Source of the DNA: Dryocosmus kuriphilus
Lineage: Eukaryota > Arthropoda > Insecta > Hymenoptera > Cynipidae
Reading direction: 5' to 3'
Length of the DNA stretch: 64,000 nucleotides
Assembly (NCBI GenBank): GCA_038277395.1
Contig: CM076189.1
Location: forward strand, 232,005,918 to 232,069,917
Made by a program: the position numbers and the translations under genes. Under the pieces are notes generated by a model. It was not told the origin of the DNA, searched no databases, and saw nothing but the letters and a program-made list of their open reading frames with translations. Positions 33,121 to 45,453 of the stretch are shown here, piece by piece (the stretch's first letter is position 1; each line of letters starts with the position of its first letter).

Positions 33121-35090
33121 AGGCAAATGAAAATTTTGTAATAGATTTTTGGTGAGCGACACCCACCCCCCGCCAAATTTGTTCGTTTACGTGAAAAAAA
33201 GCCCCGTAAGTTATTTTTTCAACTTTAGTACGTGCCGCCGAGCCTTTGAAATTAACACGGGGTTTTAATTGGGAAAGCTTGGTTTTCGAAAAATGGAAAA
33301 AAGAAGTACTTCTTATACACTTTTTGTAAATTAAAGTATAGTCACGTCCTAATGAATACTCAAGGAAAGATTTTCTTCAATAAGCTTTTAATTTTGACCC
33401 TCCCAAACTCCTGTTATTGTGCCCGGAAAACACCCAAAAAAATGCAGAATTGCAGTTTTCTGTCAAATTTATACTAAACCATCATTATTTGTTTCAAAAT
33501 TTTCTTTTTCACTGTATATAGTGGAAAATCATTATTTTCGCGATATAAATGATAAGTTTTATGAATGACAAGATTGTTATTTTTTTTAACATGTTTGGAC
33601 AATATTTGAACAATTTCGATTGGTTTCAAGAATTTTTTTTCTTTGAAATCGTTTAAGGTTATTTTCTTCTTGGATTAAGGATGCAGTTAAGGAATGTTGA
33701 TAGTAATGTATTTTGTAAGGATATTTTGTAATTATTTAAACAATTTCCAATTTTTTAGTCCAATTTTCCCCCCGTATAGCATGAAAAGTTATTATTTTTT
33801 GGAATTAATGACACTGTTAACGGATGTTGAGAGTAATATTTTTTCTTATAAGAATATTTAACAATTTTTGACCAACTTTTATGTTTTTAAACAATTTTTC
33901 CCTAAAAATAGTGAAAAATTAATATTTTTGTAATCAATGACACAAAATAGCCAACCTTAAGAGTAATAATAAATAATCTTTCACGTTTTTTTGCGAATCT
34001 CATGCACGATGTCGCTTATTACTGAGTACTTCCTGATCCTATATTGTTTAAGCAAAATCATGTGTTTAAAAAAATTTTTCAGTACTTTATGGATATTTTT
34101 TTTCAGATCATATTGGTTGAACATGAATAATTTTTCAAACGCATTTTGGGTAATAAGTATCAAAGTTCAATTATATATGATTTTAAGAAAAAAAGGACTA
34201 TACTTTACTTAGAGCAATTGAATTTAATTGTTAAAACAAATCATTACTGTTTATGCAATATAGGGTGTTCGTTCGGAAATGAGGAATACTGAATAATAAG
34301 CGATATGGTGTAAGAGATTCGAATAAACTAGAATCCTCTCCACCTTCCCTGTGAAAAGGCGCAAATGAATGATTATTAATTGTTTAAACAATTGCTAGAT
34401 ATAATTATAGGAAAAAATATTACTTTTAACATCCGATAATTGTGTTATTAATTCCAGAAAATAATTATATTCAACGCTTTAAAGGAAAAAGTTGTTTGAA
34501 GAAATTAAACTTGTTTAAGTAATAATCAAATATCCTTTTTAAAAAACTCTTGCCTTTCATAAAATGTATCATTTACACTCCAAAAATAATAATATTTTAC
34601 GATTTATGGGGGAAAAAAAATTTTGAAAACAAATAATATTTGTTTAAACAATTATAATTTCTTTGTAAAGTGCTTGGAAACTTATCACTTATAGATTAAA
34701 AATAATTAATGTCGAAAAAGTCCAAAATATACCGTCTTTAGTATGAATTTGATAGAAAACTCCTATCTTGCATGTTTTGGGCATTTTCCGGGGACAATAA
34801 TAGGGATTTGGGGGAGCAAAATTAAAAGTTTATTGATGGAAATTATTCCCTGAATATTCATTAAGAGGTGACAATACTTTAATTTACAAAAATGTTATAA
34901 CAAGTCCTTTTAGAACTTTTCCCATTTAAAACCCCGTGTTAATTTTAAAGACGCGAGGGTATGAGTGCAGGTAGAAAAAAAAATTACGGAATTTCTTTTT
35001 CCGGACAACAAAAGATTGGGGTGATTGGTCGCCAAAAATCGAAAGTCGAGTGGAAAAATAGACTGGGATATATTGGGGGATCTCTAAAAT
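33121..35090. repeat. Inverted spacer between satellite arms
   Basis: 33121-33480 pairs in inverted orientation with about 34735-35090. The inner parts hold ~150-bp degenerate repeats with GGATGTTGAGAGTAATATTT (about 33814) on the left and the complement, ATTACTTTTAACATCCGATA (about 34419), on the right. Symmetry centres near 34.2 kb. No open frame above 75 codons and no recognisable protein: the place where an autonomous foldback would carry its transposase is empty. Confidence 0.65.
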
Positions 35091-38000
35091 AGCCCGTAGC
35101 GGGGCAATCAAGAGGGTGCAATCGAAAATATTGGATGTACAAACAGTACAAACGACGTACAAACGTATGCAAAAGGAAAATTGAAAAATTTGAATTTCGG
35201 GGGGATGGCACGAAATTTTGATTTGCCCGTAGCTGGGTAATCAAGAGGGTACAAAAACAAATATTGGATGTACAAACAGTACAAACGACGTACAAACGTA
35301 TGCAAAAGGAAAATTTGAAAAATTTGAATTTCGGGGGATGACACGAAATTTTGATTTGCCCGTAGCTGGGCAGCCAAGAGGGTACAAACGAAAATGTTGG
35401 ATGTACAAACTGTACAAAAGACGTAAAAACGTATGCAAAAGGAAAACTTGAAAAATTTGAATTTCGGGGGGATGGCACGAACTTTTGATTTGCCCGTAGC
35501 TGGGTAATCAAGAGGGTACAAAAACAAATATTGGATGTACAAACAGTACAAACGACGTACAAACGTATGCAAAAGGAAAATTTAAAAAATTTTAATTTCG
35601 GGGCATGACACGAAATTTTGATTTGCCCGTAGCTGGGCAGCCAAGAGGGTACAAACGAAAATGTTGGATGTACAAACTGTACAAAAGACGTACAAACGTA
35701 TGCAAAAAGAAAATTTGAAAAATTTGAATTTCGGGGGATGACACGAAATTTTGATTTGCCCGTAGCTGGGCAGCCAAGAGGGTACAAACGAAAATGTTGG
35801 ATGTACAAACTGTACAAAAGACGTACAAACGTATGCAAAAGGAAAACTTGAAAAATTTGAATTTCGGGGGGATGGCACTTAATTTTTATTTGCCCGTAGC
35901 TGGGTAATCAAGAGGGTACACAAACAAATATTGGATGCACAAACAGTACAAACGACGTACAAGCGTATGCAAAAAGAAAATTTGAAAAATTTGAATTTCG
36001 GGGGATGACACGAAATTTTGATTTGCCCGTAGCTGGGCAGCCAAGAGGGTACAAACGAAAATGTTGGATGTACAAACTGTACAAAAGACGTACAAACGTA
36101 TGCAAAAAGAAAACTTGAAAAATTTGAATTTCGGGGGGATGGCACTTAATTTTTATTTGCCCGTAGCTGGGTAATCAAGAGGGTACAAAAACAAATATTG
36201 GATGTACAAACAGTACAAACGACGTACAAACGTATGCAAAAAGAAAATTTGAAAAATTTGAATTTCGGGGGATGACACGAAATTTTGATTTGCCCGTAGC
36301 TGGGCAGCCAAGAGGGTACAAACGAAAATGTTGGATGTACAAACTGTACAAAAGACGTACAAACGTATGCAAAAAGAAAACTTGAAAAATTTGAATTTCG
36401 GGGGGATGGCACTTAATTTTTATTTGCCCGTAGCTGGGTAATCAAGAGGGTACACAAGCAAATATTGGATGTACAAACAGTACAAACGACGTACAAACGT
36501 ATGCAAAAAGAAAATTTGAAAAATTTGAATTTCGGGGGATGACACGAAATTTTGATTTGCCCGTAGCTGGGCAGCCAAGAGGGTACAAACGAAAATGTTG
36601 GATGTACAAACTGTACAAAAGACGTACAAACGTATGCAAAAGGAAAACTTGAAAAATTTGAATTGCGGGGGGATGGCACGAAATTTTGATTTGCCCGTAG
36701 CTGGGCAGCCAAGAGGGTACAAACGAAAATGTTGGATGTACAAACTGTACAAAAGACGTACAAACGTATGCAAAAAGAAAACTTGAAAAATTTGAATTTC
36801 GGGGGGATGGCACTTAATTTTTATTTGCCCGTAGCTGGGTAATCAAGAGGGTGCACAAGCAAATATTGGATGTACAAACAGTACAAACGACGTACAAACG
36901 TATGCAAAAAGAAAATTTGAAAAATTTGAATTTCGGGGGATGACACGAAATTTTGATTTGCCCGTAGCTGGGCAGCCAAGAGGGTACAAACGAAAATGTT
37001 GGATGTACAAACTGTACAAAAGACGTACAAACGTATGCAAAAGGAAAACTTGAAAAATTTGAATTGCGGGGGGATGGCACGAAATTTTGATTTGCCCGTA
37101 GCTGGGCAGCCAAGAGGGTACAAACGAAAATGTTGGATGTACAAACTGTACAAAAGACGTACAAACGTATGCAAAAGGAAACTTGAAAAATTTGAATTTC
37201 GGGGGGATGGCACTTAATTTTTATTTGCCCGTAGCTGGGTAATCAAGAGGGTACACAAACAAATATTGGATGTACAAACAGTACAAACGACGTACAAACG
37301 TATGCAAAAAGAAAATTTGAAAAATTTGAATTTCGGGGGATGACACGAAATTTTGATTTGCCCGTAGCTGGGCAGCCAAGAGGGTACAAACGAAAATGTT
37401 GGATGTACAAACTGTACAAAAGACGTACAAACGTATGCAAAAGGAAAACTTGAAAAATTTGAATTGCGGGGGGATGGCACGAAATTTTGATTTGCCCGTA
37501 GCTGGGCAGCCAAGAGGGTACAAACGAAAATGTTGGATGTACAAACTGTACAAAAGACGTACAAACGTATGCAAAAGGAAACTTGAAAAATTTGAATTTC
37601 GGGGGGGGATGGCACTTAATTTTTATTTGCCCGTAGCTGGGTAATCAAGAGGGTACACAAACAAATATTGGATGTACAAACAGTACAAACGACGTACAAA
37701 CGTATGCAAAAAGAAAATTTGAAAAATTTGAATTTCGGGGGATGACACGAAATTTTGATTTGCCCGTAGCTGGGCAGCCAAGAGGGTACAAACGAAAATG
37801 TTGGATGTACAAACTGTACAAAAGACGTACAAACGTATGCAAAAAGAAAATTTGAAAAATTTGAATTTCGGGGGATGACACGAAATTTTGATTTGCCCGT
37901 AGCTGGGCAGCCAAGAGGGTACAAACGAAAATGTTGGATGTACAAACTGTACAAAAGACGTACAAACGTATGCAAAAGAAAACTTGAAAAATTTGAATTT

Positions 38001-41000
38001 CGGGGGGATGGCACTTAATTTTTATTTGCCCGTAGCTGGGTAATCAAGAGGGTACACAAACAAATATTGGATGTACAAACAGTACAAACGACGTACAAAC
38101 GTATGCAAAAAGAAAATTTGAAAAATTTGAATTTCGGGGGATGACACGAAATTTTGATTTGCCCGTAGCTGGGCAGCCAAGAGGGTACAAACGAAAATGT
38201 TGGATGTACAAACTGTACAAAAGACGTACAAACGTATGCAAAAGGAAAACTTGAAAAATTTGAATTGCGGGGGATGGCACGAAATTTTGATTTGCCCGTA
38301 GCTGGGTAATCAAGAGGGTACAAAAACAAATATTGGATGTGCAAACAGTACAAAAGACGTACAAACGTATGCAAAAGGAAAACTTGAAAAATTTGAATTT
38401 CGGGGGATGACACGAAATTTTGATTTGCCCGTAGCTGGGCAGCCAAGAGGGTACAAACGAAAATGTTGGATGTACAAACTGTACAAAAGACGTACAAACG
38501 TATGCAAAAGGAAAACTTGAAAAATTTGAATTTCGGTGGGATGGCACGAAATTTTGATTTGCCCGTAGCTGGGTAATCAAGAGGGTACAAAAACAAATAG
38601 GGTACAAACAGTACAAACGACGTACAAACGTACAAAAGGAAAATTTAAAAAATTTGAATTTCGGGGCATGACACGAAATTTTGATTTGCCCGTAGCTGGG
38701 GATGGGTACAAACGAAAATGTTGGATGTACAAACAGTACAAAAGACGTACAAACGTATGCAAAAACTTGAAAAAAACGGGGGGATGGCACTTAATTTTTA
38801 TGCAAAATTGGGTACAAAAAACGACGTACAAACGTTGCAAAAAAAAATTTGAAAAAATTTCGGGGGATGACACGAAATTTTGATTTGCCCGTAGCTGGGC
38901 AGCCAAGAGGGTACAAACGAAAATGTTGGATGTACAAACTGTACAAAAGACGTACAAACGTATGCAAAAGGAAAACTTGAAAAATTTGAATTTCGGGGGG
39001 ATGGCACTTAATTTTTATTTGCCCGTAGCTGGGTAATCAAGAGGGTACACAAACAAATATTGGATGTACAAACAGTACAAACGACGTACAAACGTATGCA
39101 AAAAGAAAATTTGAAAAATTTGAATTTCGGGGGATGACACGAAATTTTGATTTGCCCGTAGCTGGGCAGCCAAGAGGGTACAAACGAAAATGTTGGATGT
39201 ACAAACTGTACAAAAGACGTAAAAACGTATGCAAAAGGAAAACTTGAAAAATTTGAATTTCGGTGGGATGGCACGAAATTTTGATTTGCCCGTAGCTGGG
39301 TAATCAAGAGGGTACAAAAACAAATATTGGATGTACAAACAGTACAAACGACGTACAAACGTATGCAAAAGGAAAATTTAAAAAATTTGAATTTCGGGGC
39401 ATGACACGAAATTTTGATTTGCCCGTAGCTGGGCAGCCAAGAGGGTACAAACGAAAATGTTGGATGTACAAACTGTACAAAAGACGTACAAACGTATGCA
39501 AAAAGAAAATTTGAAAAATTTGAATTTCGGGGGATGACACGAAATTTTGATTTGCCCGTAGCTGGGCAGCCAAGAGGGTACAAACGAAAATGTTGGATGT
39601 ACAAACTGTACAAAAGACGTACAAACGTATGCAAAAAGAAAACTTGAAAAATTTGAATTTCGGGGGGATGGCACTTAATTTTTATTTGCCCGTAGCTGGG
39701 TAATCAAGAGGGTACACACAAACAAATATTGGACGTACAAGACAGTACAAACTGACGTACAAAACGTACAAACGTATGCAAAAAGAAAATTTGAAAAATT
39801 TGAATTTCGGGGGATGACACGAAATTTTGATTTGCCCGTAGCTGGGCAGCCAAGAGGGTACAAACGAAAATGTTGGATGTACAAACTGTACAAAAGACGT
39901 ACAAACGTATGCAAAAGGAAAACTTGAAAAATTTGAATTGCGGGGGGATGGCACGAAATTTTGATTTGCCCGTAGCTGGGTAATCAAGAGGGTACAAAAA
40001 CAAATATTGGATGTGCAAACAGTACAAAAGACGTACAAACGTATGCAAAAGGAAAACTTGAAAAATTTGAATTTCGGGGGATGACACGAAATTTTGATTT
40101 GCCCGTAGCTGGGCAGCCAAGAGGGTACAAACGAAAATGTTGGATGTACAAACTGTACAAAAGACGTACAAACGTATGCAAAAGGAAAACTTGAAAAATT
40201 TGAATTTCGGGGGGATGGCACTTAAAATTTGCCCGTAGCTGGGTAATCAAGAGGGTACACAAACAAATATTGGATGTACAAACAGTACAAACCACGTACA
40301 AACGTATGCAAAAAGAAAATTTGAAAAATTTGAATTTCGGGGGGGGAAATTTTGGTTTGCCCGTACGTAATCAAGAATTTGTTGGATTTGACCCGTATGC
40401 AAAAGGAAAACTTGAAAAATTTGAATTTCGGTGGGATGGCACGAAATTTTGATTTGCCCGTAGCTGGGTAATCAAGAGGGTACAAAAACAAATATTGGAT
40501 GTACAAACAGTACAAACGACGTACAAACGTATGCAAAAGGAAAATTTAAAAAATTTGAATTTCGGGGCATGACACGAAATTTTGATTTGCCCGTAGCTGG
40601 GCAGCCAAGAGGGTACAAACGAAAATGTTGGATGTACAAACTGTACAAAAAGACGTAAAACGTATGCAAAAAGAAAATTTGAAAAATTTGAATTTCGGGG
40701 GATGACACGAAATTTTGATTTGCCCACAAGAGGGTACAAACGAAAATGTTGGATGTACAAACTGTACAAAAGACCAAACGTATGCAAAAGGAAAACTTGA
40801 AAAATTTGAATTGCGGGGGGATGGCACGAAATTTTGATTTGCCCGTAGCTGGGTAATCAAGAGGGTACAAAAACAAATATTGGATGTGCAAACAGTACAA
40901 AAGACGTACAAACGTATGCAAAAGGAAAACTTGAAAAATTTGAATTTCGGGGGGATGACACGAAATCTTGATTTGCCCGTAGCTGGGCAATCAAGAGGGT

Positions 41001-41075
41001 ACAAACGAAAATATTGGATGTACAAACAGTACAAACGACGTACATACGTATGCAAATAGAAACTAAAAAAAATTT
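35091..41075 (-). repeat. Satellite arm, right: about 44 ~133-bp units with higher-order structure
   Basis: The unit includes TTGCCCGTAGCTGGG, AAGAGGGTAC, three GTACAAAC words and CGTATGCAAAA. Variants alternate: GGCAGCCAAGAGGG with GAAAATGTTGG, and GGTAATCAAGAGGG with CAAATATTGG. A diagnostic variant, GGCACTTAATTTTTATTTGC, recurs at about 35874, 36141 and 36408 (267-bp steps, dimers) and then near 36809, 37209, 37610 and 38010 (about 400-bp steps, trimers). All three minus frames stay open for long stretches because the unit lacks stops, so long predicted peptides here are artefacts. Confidence 0.95.
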
Positions 41076-41103
41076 TGTCTTTGGAGGGCCAACTTCACGG
41101 GGG

Positions 41104-41573
41104 TCTAACCTTAGTTCCCCGAGGAAGATGTATTTTTTACACATGGACTGCCACGTTTGACTATTAGAATGACTGGACTTTTGAAAACCCATCTGGATTT
41201 TTAGAATTTTAGTTCCCAACCTAATTTCTCCGAGGAAAACGTATTTTCTACACCTGGACAAACAGGTTTTCTTATTAGAACAACTGAACTTTTGAAAAAT
41301 CATCCGGGTGTTTTAAATTTTAAGTTCCTGACTTATTTTCCCAAAGAAAGATGTATTTTCTACACCTGGACTACCAGGTTTGACTATTAGAACAACTGTA
41401 CCTTTGAAAACCCATCCGAGTGTTTTTATTTTAGTTCCTACCCTAATTTCCCAGAGGAAGATGTATTTTTACACTTGGACTACCAGGTTTGATTTTAGAG
41501 CAACTGGACCTTTGAAAAACCATCCGGGTGTTTTAAAGTTTAGTTCTTAACCTATTTTCCCCGATGAAGTTGC
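41104..41573. repeat. ~115-bp degenerate tandem array, block 3
   Basis: About four more units of the array (near 41127, 41238, 41350 and 41460) in the same orientation as blocks 1 and 2. It ends abruptly at 41573 against CACGGAGAAAAATGG, a MITE-like terminus followed by a G run at 41611-41626. Confidence 0.75.
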
Positions 41574-41629
41574 ACGGAGAAAAATGGTATGGTTACAGCA
41601 GTTGCGGATCGGGGGGGGGGGGGGGGCTA

Positions 41630-42970
41630 TGGTAACTAAAGTCTCCCCCAGAGCTGTGGAATAATATAATGTAATAATATAATTTCAACAAATATTGCTC
41701 GTACTACATAATTTTTGGTGTTTTTTTTTATTCTGGAAAATCCTCATCGCCATATTGTTCTATGTACATTTATTTAACACTTAAACGTAGTAATTAAAAA
41801 CATAATTTATGGGTAAAAAAGGGCTAGCCCCTCCCAAAACTGAATCCTAAATTCGCCTCTGGGTTGCATGAGTTAGAACTGGTTAGAATCAGCTCTATCC
41901 GACTCTCCGTATTTCACAATCAGCTAGAAAATTTTCAGTCCTTATTGCTAAGAGTTTCTACCTTATAATTTTCGCCGCATGGCGGCGCTTCTTGCGTGTG
42001 GCCCTGCAATAACATGTAATCTAATGGGAAAAATATTTGAAAAATTCAAAATTTAAACATTTATGATGTTTAAAGATGAATTTCTGTAGCGTTAATTATA
42101 TGTATAAAATTGTAGAAAGTGTGCAATATATTGTGAATTGACTGTCTCTTAGTTTACGTGATTTTCAAAAATAAGTGTAATTTGATGAATTTTGTTTGCG
42201 AATAATGATCTTAAATGGTGTTAAATGCATATAGAGGAAATTTCATAAGTAAAAGTTAATTTAAAATTTATTGAATACATTTATCAAGTGTGTAATAATA
42301 TTAAACATCACTAAAATTGTGATTTTATGACAAAGTTAAGAATAACGGTTCAATAAATGCAGGCATAGAATTTAAAAAAAATTATGTATGTAATTTTAAG
42401 GAAATATCACGTATTTTGTTGACAAAAATAAATTTCTGGCTTCAGAAAAAAGTCTGTGATATCTTATTATTTTATATTTAATTGAAAATAACAATCTTAA
42501 ACTGATGAATAGTTTATGCAATATTTTTTATATTATATATAAGTTCAAAAATGTTACTTTTAAGTTAAATATAAAATAATAAAATATCACGAAATTTCCT
42601 TTTACGAGAATTTATTTATCGATTTTTCAGTTTTTTGACAAATTTATTTTATAATTGCGGGACCAGTATTGTTTAAACATTTTTTTCCGAAACCAGAAAT
42701 TTTTGTCACTAAAGTAGGTAATATTTCCTGAAAATTATATGATTTCAACAAAAATTCTATGTTTGATTTTTGAACCTTTATTTGTAGCATTATCATAAAA
42801 TTGCAACTTTAAAGATTTTATACCCTTCTTTATTTCTTATTTAGAACGAACAAAATCTAGGATGGCATAATTGTTCCGAAAAATAAAAATCTCGAATGAT
42901 GAAAAGAACAACAGAAAATATAAATGATTGAAATAGAAAATATGCGAAAAATGAAAATTCCCTATATTTC
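41630..42970. other. AT-rich DNA, no gene recognised
   Basis: No credible coding region. The stretch after 42000 is highly AT-rich with short near-repeats of AATATCACG and TAAAATAATAAAATATC (42410-42600), which may be a weak inverted arrangement. Confidence 0.35.
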
Positions 42971-42973
42971 AAA

Positions 42974-43055
42974 TAGGGACTATGTCCAATTACGTAAGGG
43001 ATATTTTTGGAATTTGAGACCCCCCCCCCCCCCCCGTAATTTGGGCAGTCCCTTA
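42974..43055. mobile_element. Very short MITE with poly-C core
   Basis: The termini TAGGGACTATGTCCAATTAC and the complement of TAAGGGACTGCCCAAATTAC enclose a C17 tract at about 43019-43035. It is 82 bases in all, and the C tract lies directly inside the right terminus, as in the element at 11979-12171. Confidence 0.65.
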
Positions 43056-43545
43056 CCGAAAAAATAAAACTATCGAAAATGTTTATTAACGAAATTGAAA
43101 TGTCAAATGGCCGAAGTTATTAAAACGAAATTGTATAATTACCATAATATTAAAACCCAAATTTTTTAAATCCTAAGATTTCAAAATTCCGATATTAGTA
43201 AATTCTTGAAATTAGTATCAGAATTAGAATAATTTCTTTTTATACGCATAGGTTGAAATTTTAAGGAGCTCTTTTAAAATATGTGCGGATATGCTTTAAA
43301 AAATCAACCCATCAGATAACGAATAATAAATACTAATCATCTTTGGTCAATTCAAAATTTCAGAAGTTTACTAATTTGGGGGTTTTGAAAATTCGGGTTT
43401 TAAATGATTGGTAAATATATAATTTTGTGAGTTTAATAATTTCGGCAATATGACATTCCTGAATTTTTCTAGTTCCATTAACTTTTACCTTCGGAATATC
43501 TCAATTTCGTTAATAAACATTTTCGGTAGTTTTATTTTTTCTCGG
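43056..43545. mobile_element. Foldback element, 490 bp
   Basis: Left arm (43056-43225) and right arm (about 43350-43545) are inverted. CCGAAAAAATAAAACTATCG on the left corresponds to the complement of CGGTAGTTTTATTTTTTCTC on the right, and both continue through ATGTTTATTAACGAAATTGA. The left arm lacks about 40 bases present in the right. It directly abuts the preceding short MITE. Non-coding. Confidence 0.65.
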
Positions 43546-43559
43546 TGATTTGAAATATT

Positions 43560-44130
43560 GGAAGTCTCCTTTTTTGGAAAATTTTCTATTTGTATTATTT
43601 ATTTTTAAAAGGACATTTCATGAGGCGCGTACCCTAATTAAATTATTGATTATTCAACAAATTTTTAAATAACTTTATCTTATAAAATCTTTTGTATGTA
43701 TTTAATACAATTTACAGTCCTCATTTGTTAATAAAATGCATTAAATTTCACAGGCCATACGAAGTTAACTTTTTTTTGTACCCAAAGATCAGTCTACGTG
43801 ACCCCGAAGGATTTTGGTGTCCTAAAAATGAATCCATCGTCCATATTTTACGTTTACGTCAGGATTTCCAGTATCCTCGCCAAAATGTGTAAAAAAGCGA
43901 TTATCAGACATATTTCAAATAATATAAAACGAGCAGTGAATTTTTTTCTTAAAACCGCGTAGCCGTCGTTTAGTACTCCTTTTTACCTTTCATTTCCATT
44001 TTGGATCATCTCGAACCGATTGTTTTAAACCGAGATATGGCACATTAACAATGTCAGTTTTGCACTGAAAAACGAACAAAGAAGACGAAAATTGTAAAGT
44101 AGAAACTCTTATCGATAAGGACAGGTCATC
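43560..44130. other. Unique AT-rich segment with a short open frame
   Basis: 43692-43892 is open for 66 codons and its last third (DPEGFWCPKNESIVHILRLR) is not low-complexity. I do not recognise it, see no splice context, and do not call it a gene. Nothing else was seen. Confidence 0.25.
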
Positions 44131-45421
44131 TTTTTACATTCTCATCTCAATGAGAAGATATTAGGTTTATGTGAAAAATGTCTTTCGCGGATTTCATGAA
44201 ATCTCGACGTTTCATGACCCCCTGAATCCGAAAAAAAAACGTATTTTACGACGGTGTCTGTCTGTCTGTCGTCGTCGTCGTCGTCGTCGTTGTCGTTGTC
44301 GCTGTTGTTGTCGGCGTCTGTTCCCACGATAACTTTCGAAGGACTAATCGGATTGGATTTTGCTTTGGCACACTTCTTCAGGGTGCAAAAGAAAGGACGA
44401 GTTCGTTCACCAGCAGTTTTTGACCAGTGGTTATGGTTTTATCCATCAAAAACGGTTTTCACAAAACCAAAAAATCAATTTTCCGGTTAAACTATGCGAG
44501 ATACAAAAAAAAAAAAAAAAAAAAAAAAACAGTAGAGTGTGAAACTGTTCACCTCAAGAAAATCAACAAATTTAGTTTTAACCATTTTTCGATAAAATGC
44601 ACGGTTTTTGTTTTAATCGAGAAAACGTTATTAAAAACAAAGAACTGTGTTTTCTTGCCAAAATATTCAAGATACGAAAAAAATGATAATAAGCAAAGTT
44701 GTTCAACTCAAAAAGATCTACAGATTCTGTATTAGCCATTTTTTGAAAAAATGCATGTTTTTTGTTTTAATCAAGAAAACGTTATTAAAAACAAAGAACT
44801 GTGTTTTCTTGCCAAAATATTCAAGATGCGAGAAAACGTTATTAAAAATCAAAATTTTCAAATTTCCCGCTGCAAGATACGAAAAAATGATAATAAACAA
44901 AGTTGTTCACTTCAAAAAGATCTACAAATTTGCTCTCTATCATTTTTTTGAGCAGACGCATAGTTTTTGAGTTATTCGTGCAATATGTTATTAGATATAA
45001 AGATATCCACTTTGCAGCAAAATTATGCAAGATATGAGAAAACCTTGGAAAGAGCTACAAAATTTATTTATAAGACTCATAGTTTTACTTTTAAGAATCG
45101 AAATCCTGTATTGTGAAAATTTTGGAAAATCACAAAAAAACTTTACCAATCTACAATGTGTTTAAAAAAAATGTAATTATCGAGCGCGAAGCGCGATTGT
45201 TACGATGAGAATGTATTCCTTAAGGGTGATAGAGCCTTAAGTAAAATAATTTCTTTTGTAATTTTTACATTCTCATCAGAGAAGGTATTAGATTTATGCA
45301 AAATTTGACTTTCGCGGATTTCATGAAATCTCCACGTTTTAAGACCTCCTGAATCCGAAAAAATGGTTTTTACGACCGTGTCTGTCTGTCTGTTGGCGTT
45401 GTCGTCGTTGTCGTTGTCGTT

Positions 45422-45453
<32 letters not shown>

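Larger units (their letters stand above)
32317..41103. mobile_element. 8.8-kb foldback (FB-like) element with satellite arms
   Basis: The termini are inverted: CCCCGTGAAGTTGGCCCCCC at 32317-32336 and its close complement ending CAACTTCACGGGGG at 41103. The host array is continuous outside them. CTAACCTAA (32307-32315) and CTAACCTTA (41105-41113) form a probable 9-bp target duplication with 8 of 9 matching. Both arms consist of the same ~133-bp tandem unit in opposite orientation, then pair further into the spacer: AACACGGGGTTTTAA at about 33257 against its complement near 34930, and the TTTTAATTTTG block at 33390 against 34820. Tandem-repeat arms and 9-bp duplications are the hallmarks of Drosophila FB elements and also fit MULE-type DNA transposons. 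No transposase is encoded. Asymmetric arm expansion (6 against about 44 units) implies later array growth. Confidence 0.7.

Noticed and set aside
35091..41075. Could the regular repeats be a CRISPR array?
   Set aside because: Units are near-identical throughout with no unique spacers, the period is 133 bp, and the context is eukaryotic transposon DNA without cas genes.
34984..41303. Many long open frames (up to about 280 codons) on the minus strand with repeated Tyr/Cys/Phe-rich peptides
   Set aside because: They are translations of the 133-bp satellite. The unit lacks stops in all three minus frames and its length is not a multiple of three, so identical peptides appear in rotating frames.
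43692..43892. 66-codon frame with a non-repetitive C-terminal part
   Set aside because: Too short, not recognised and without supporting context; noted only as an open frame.
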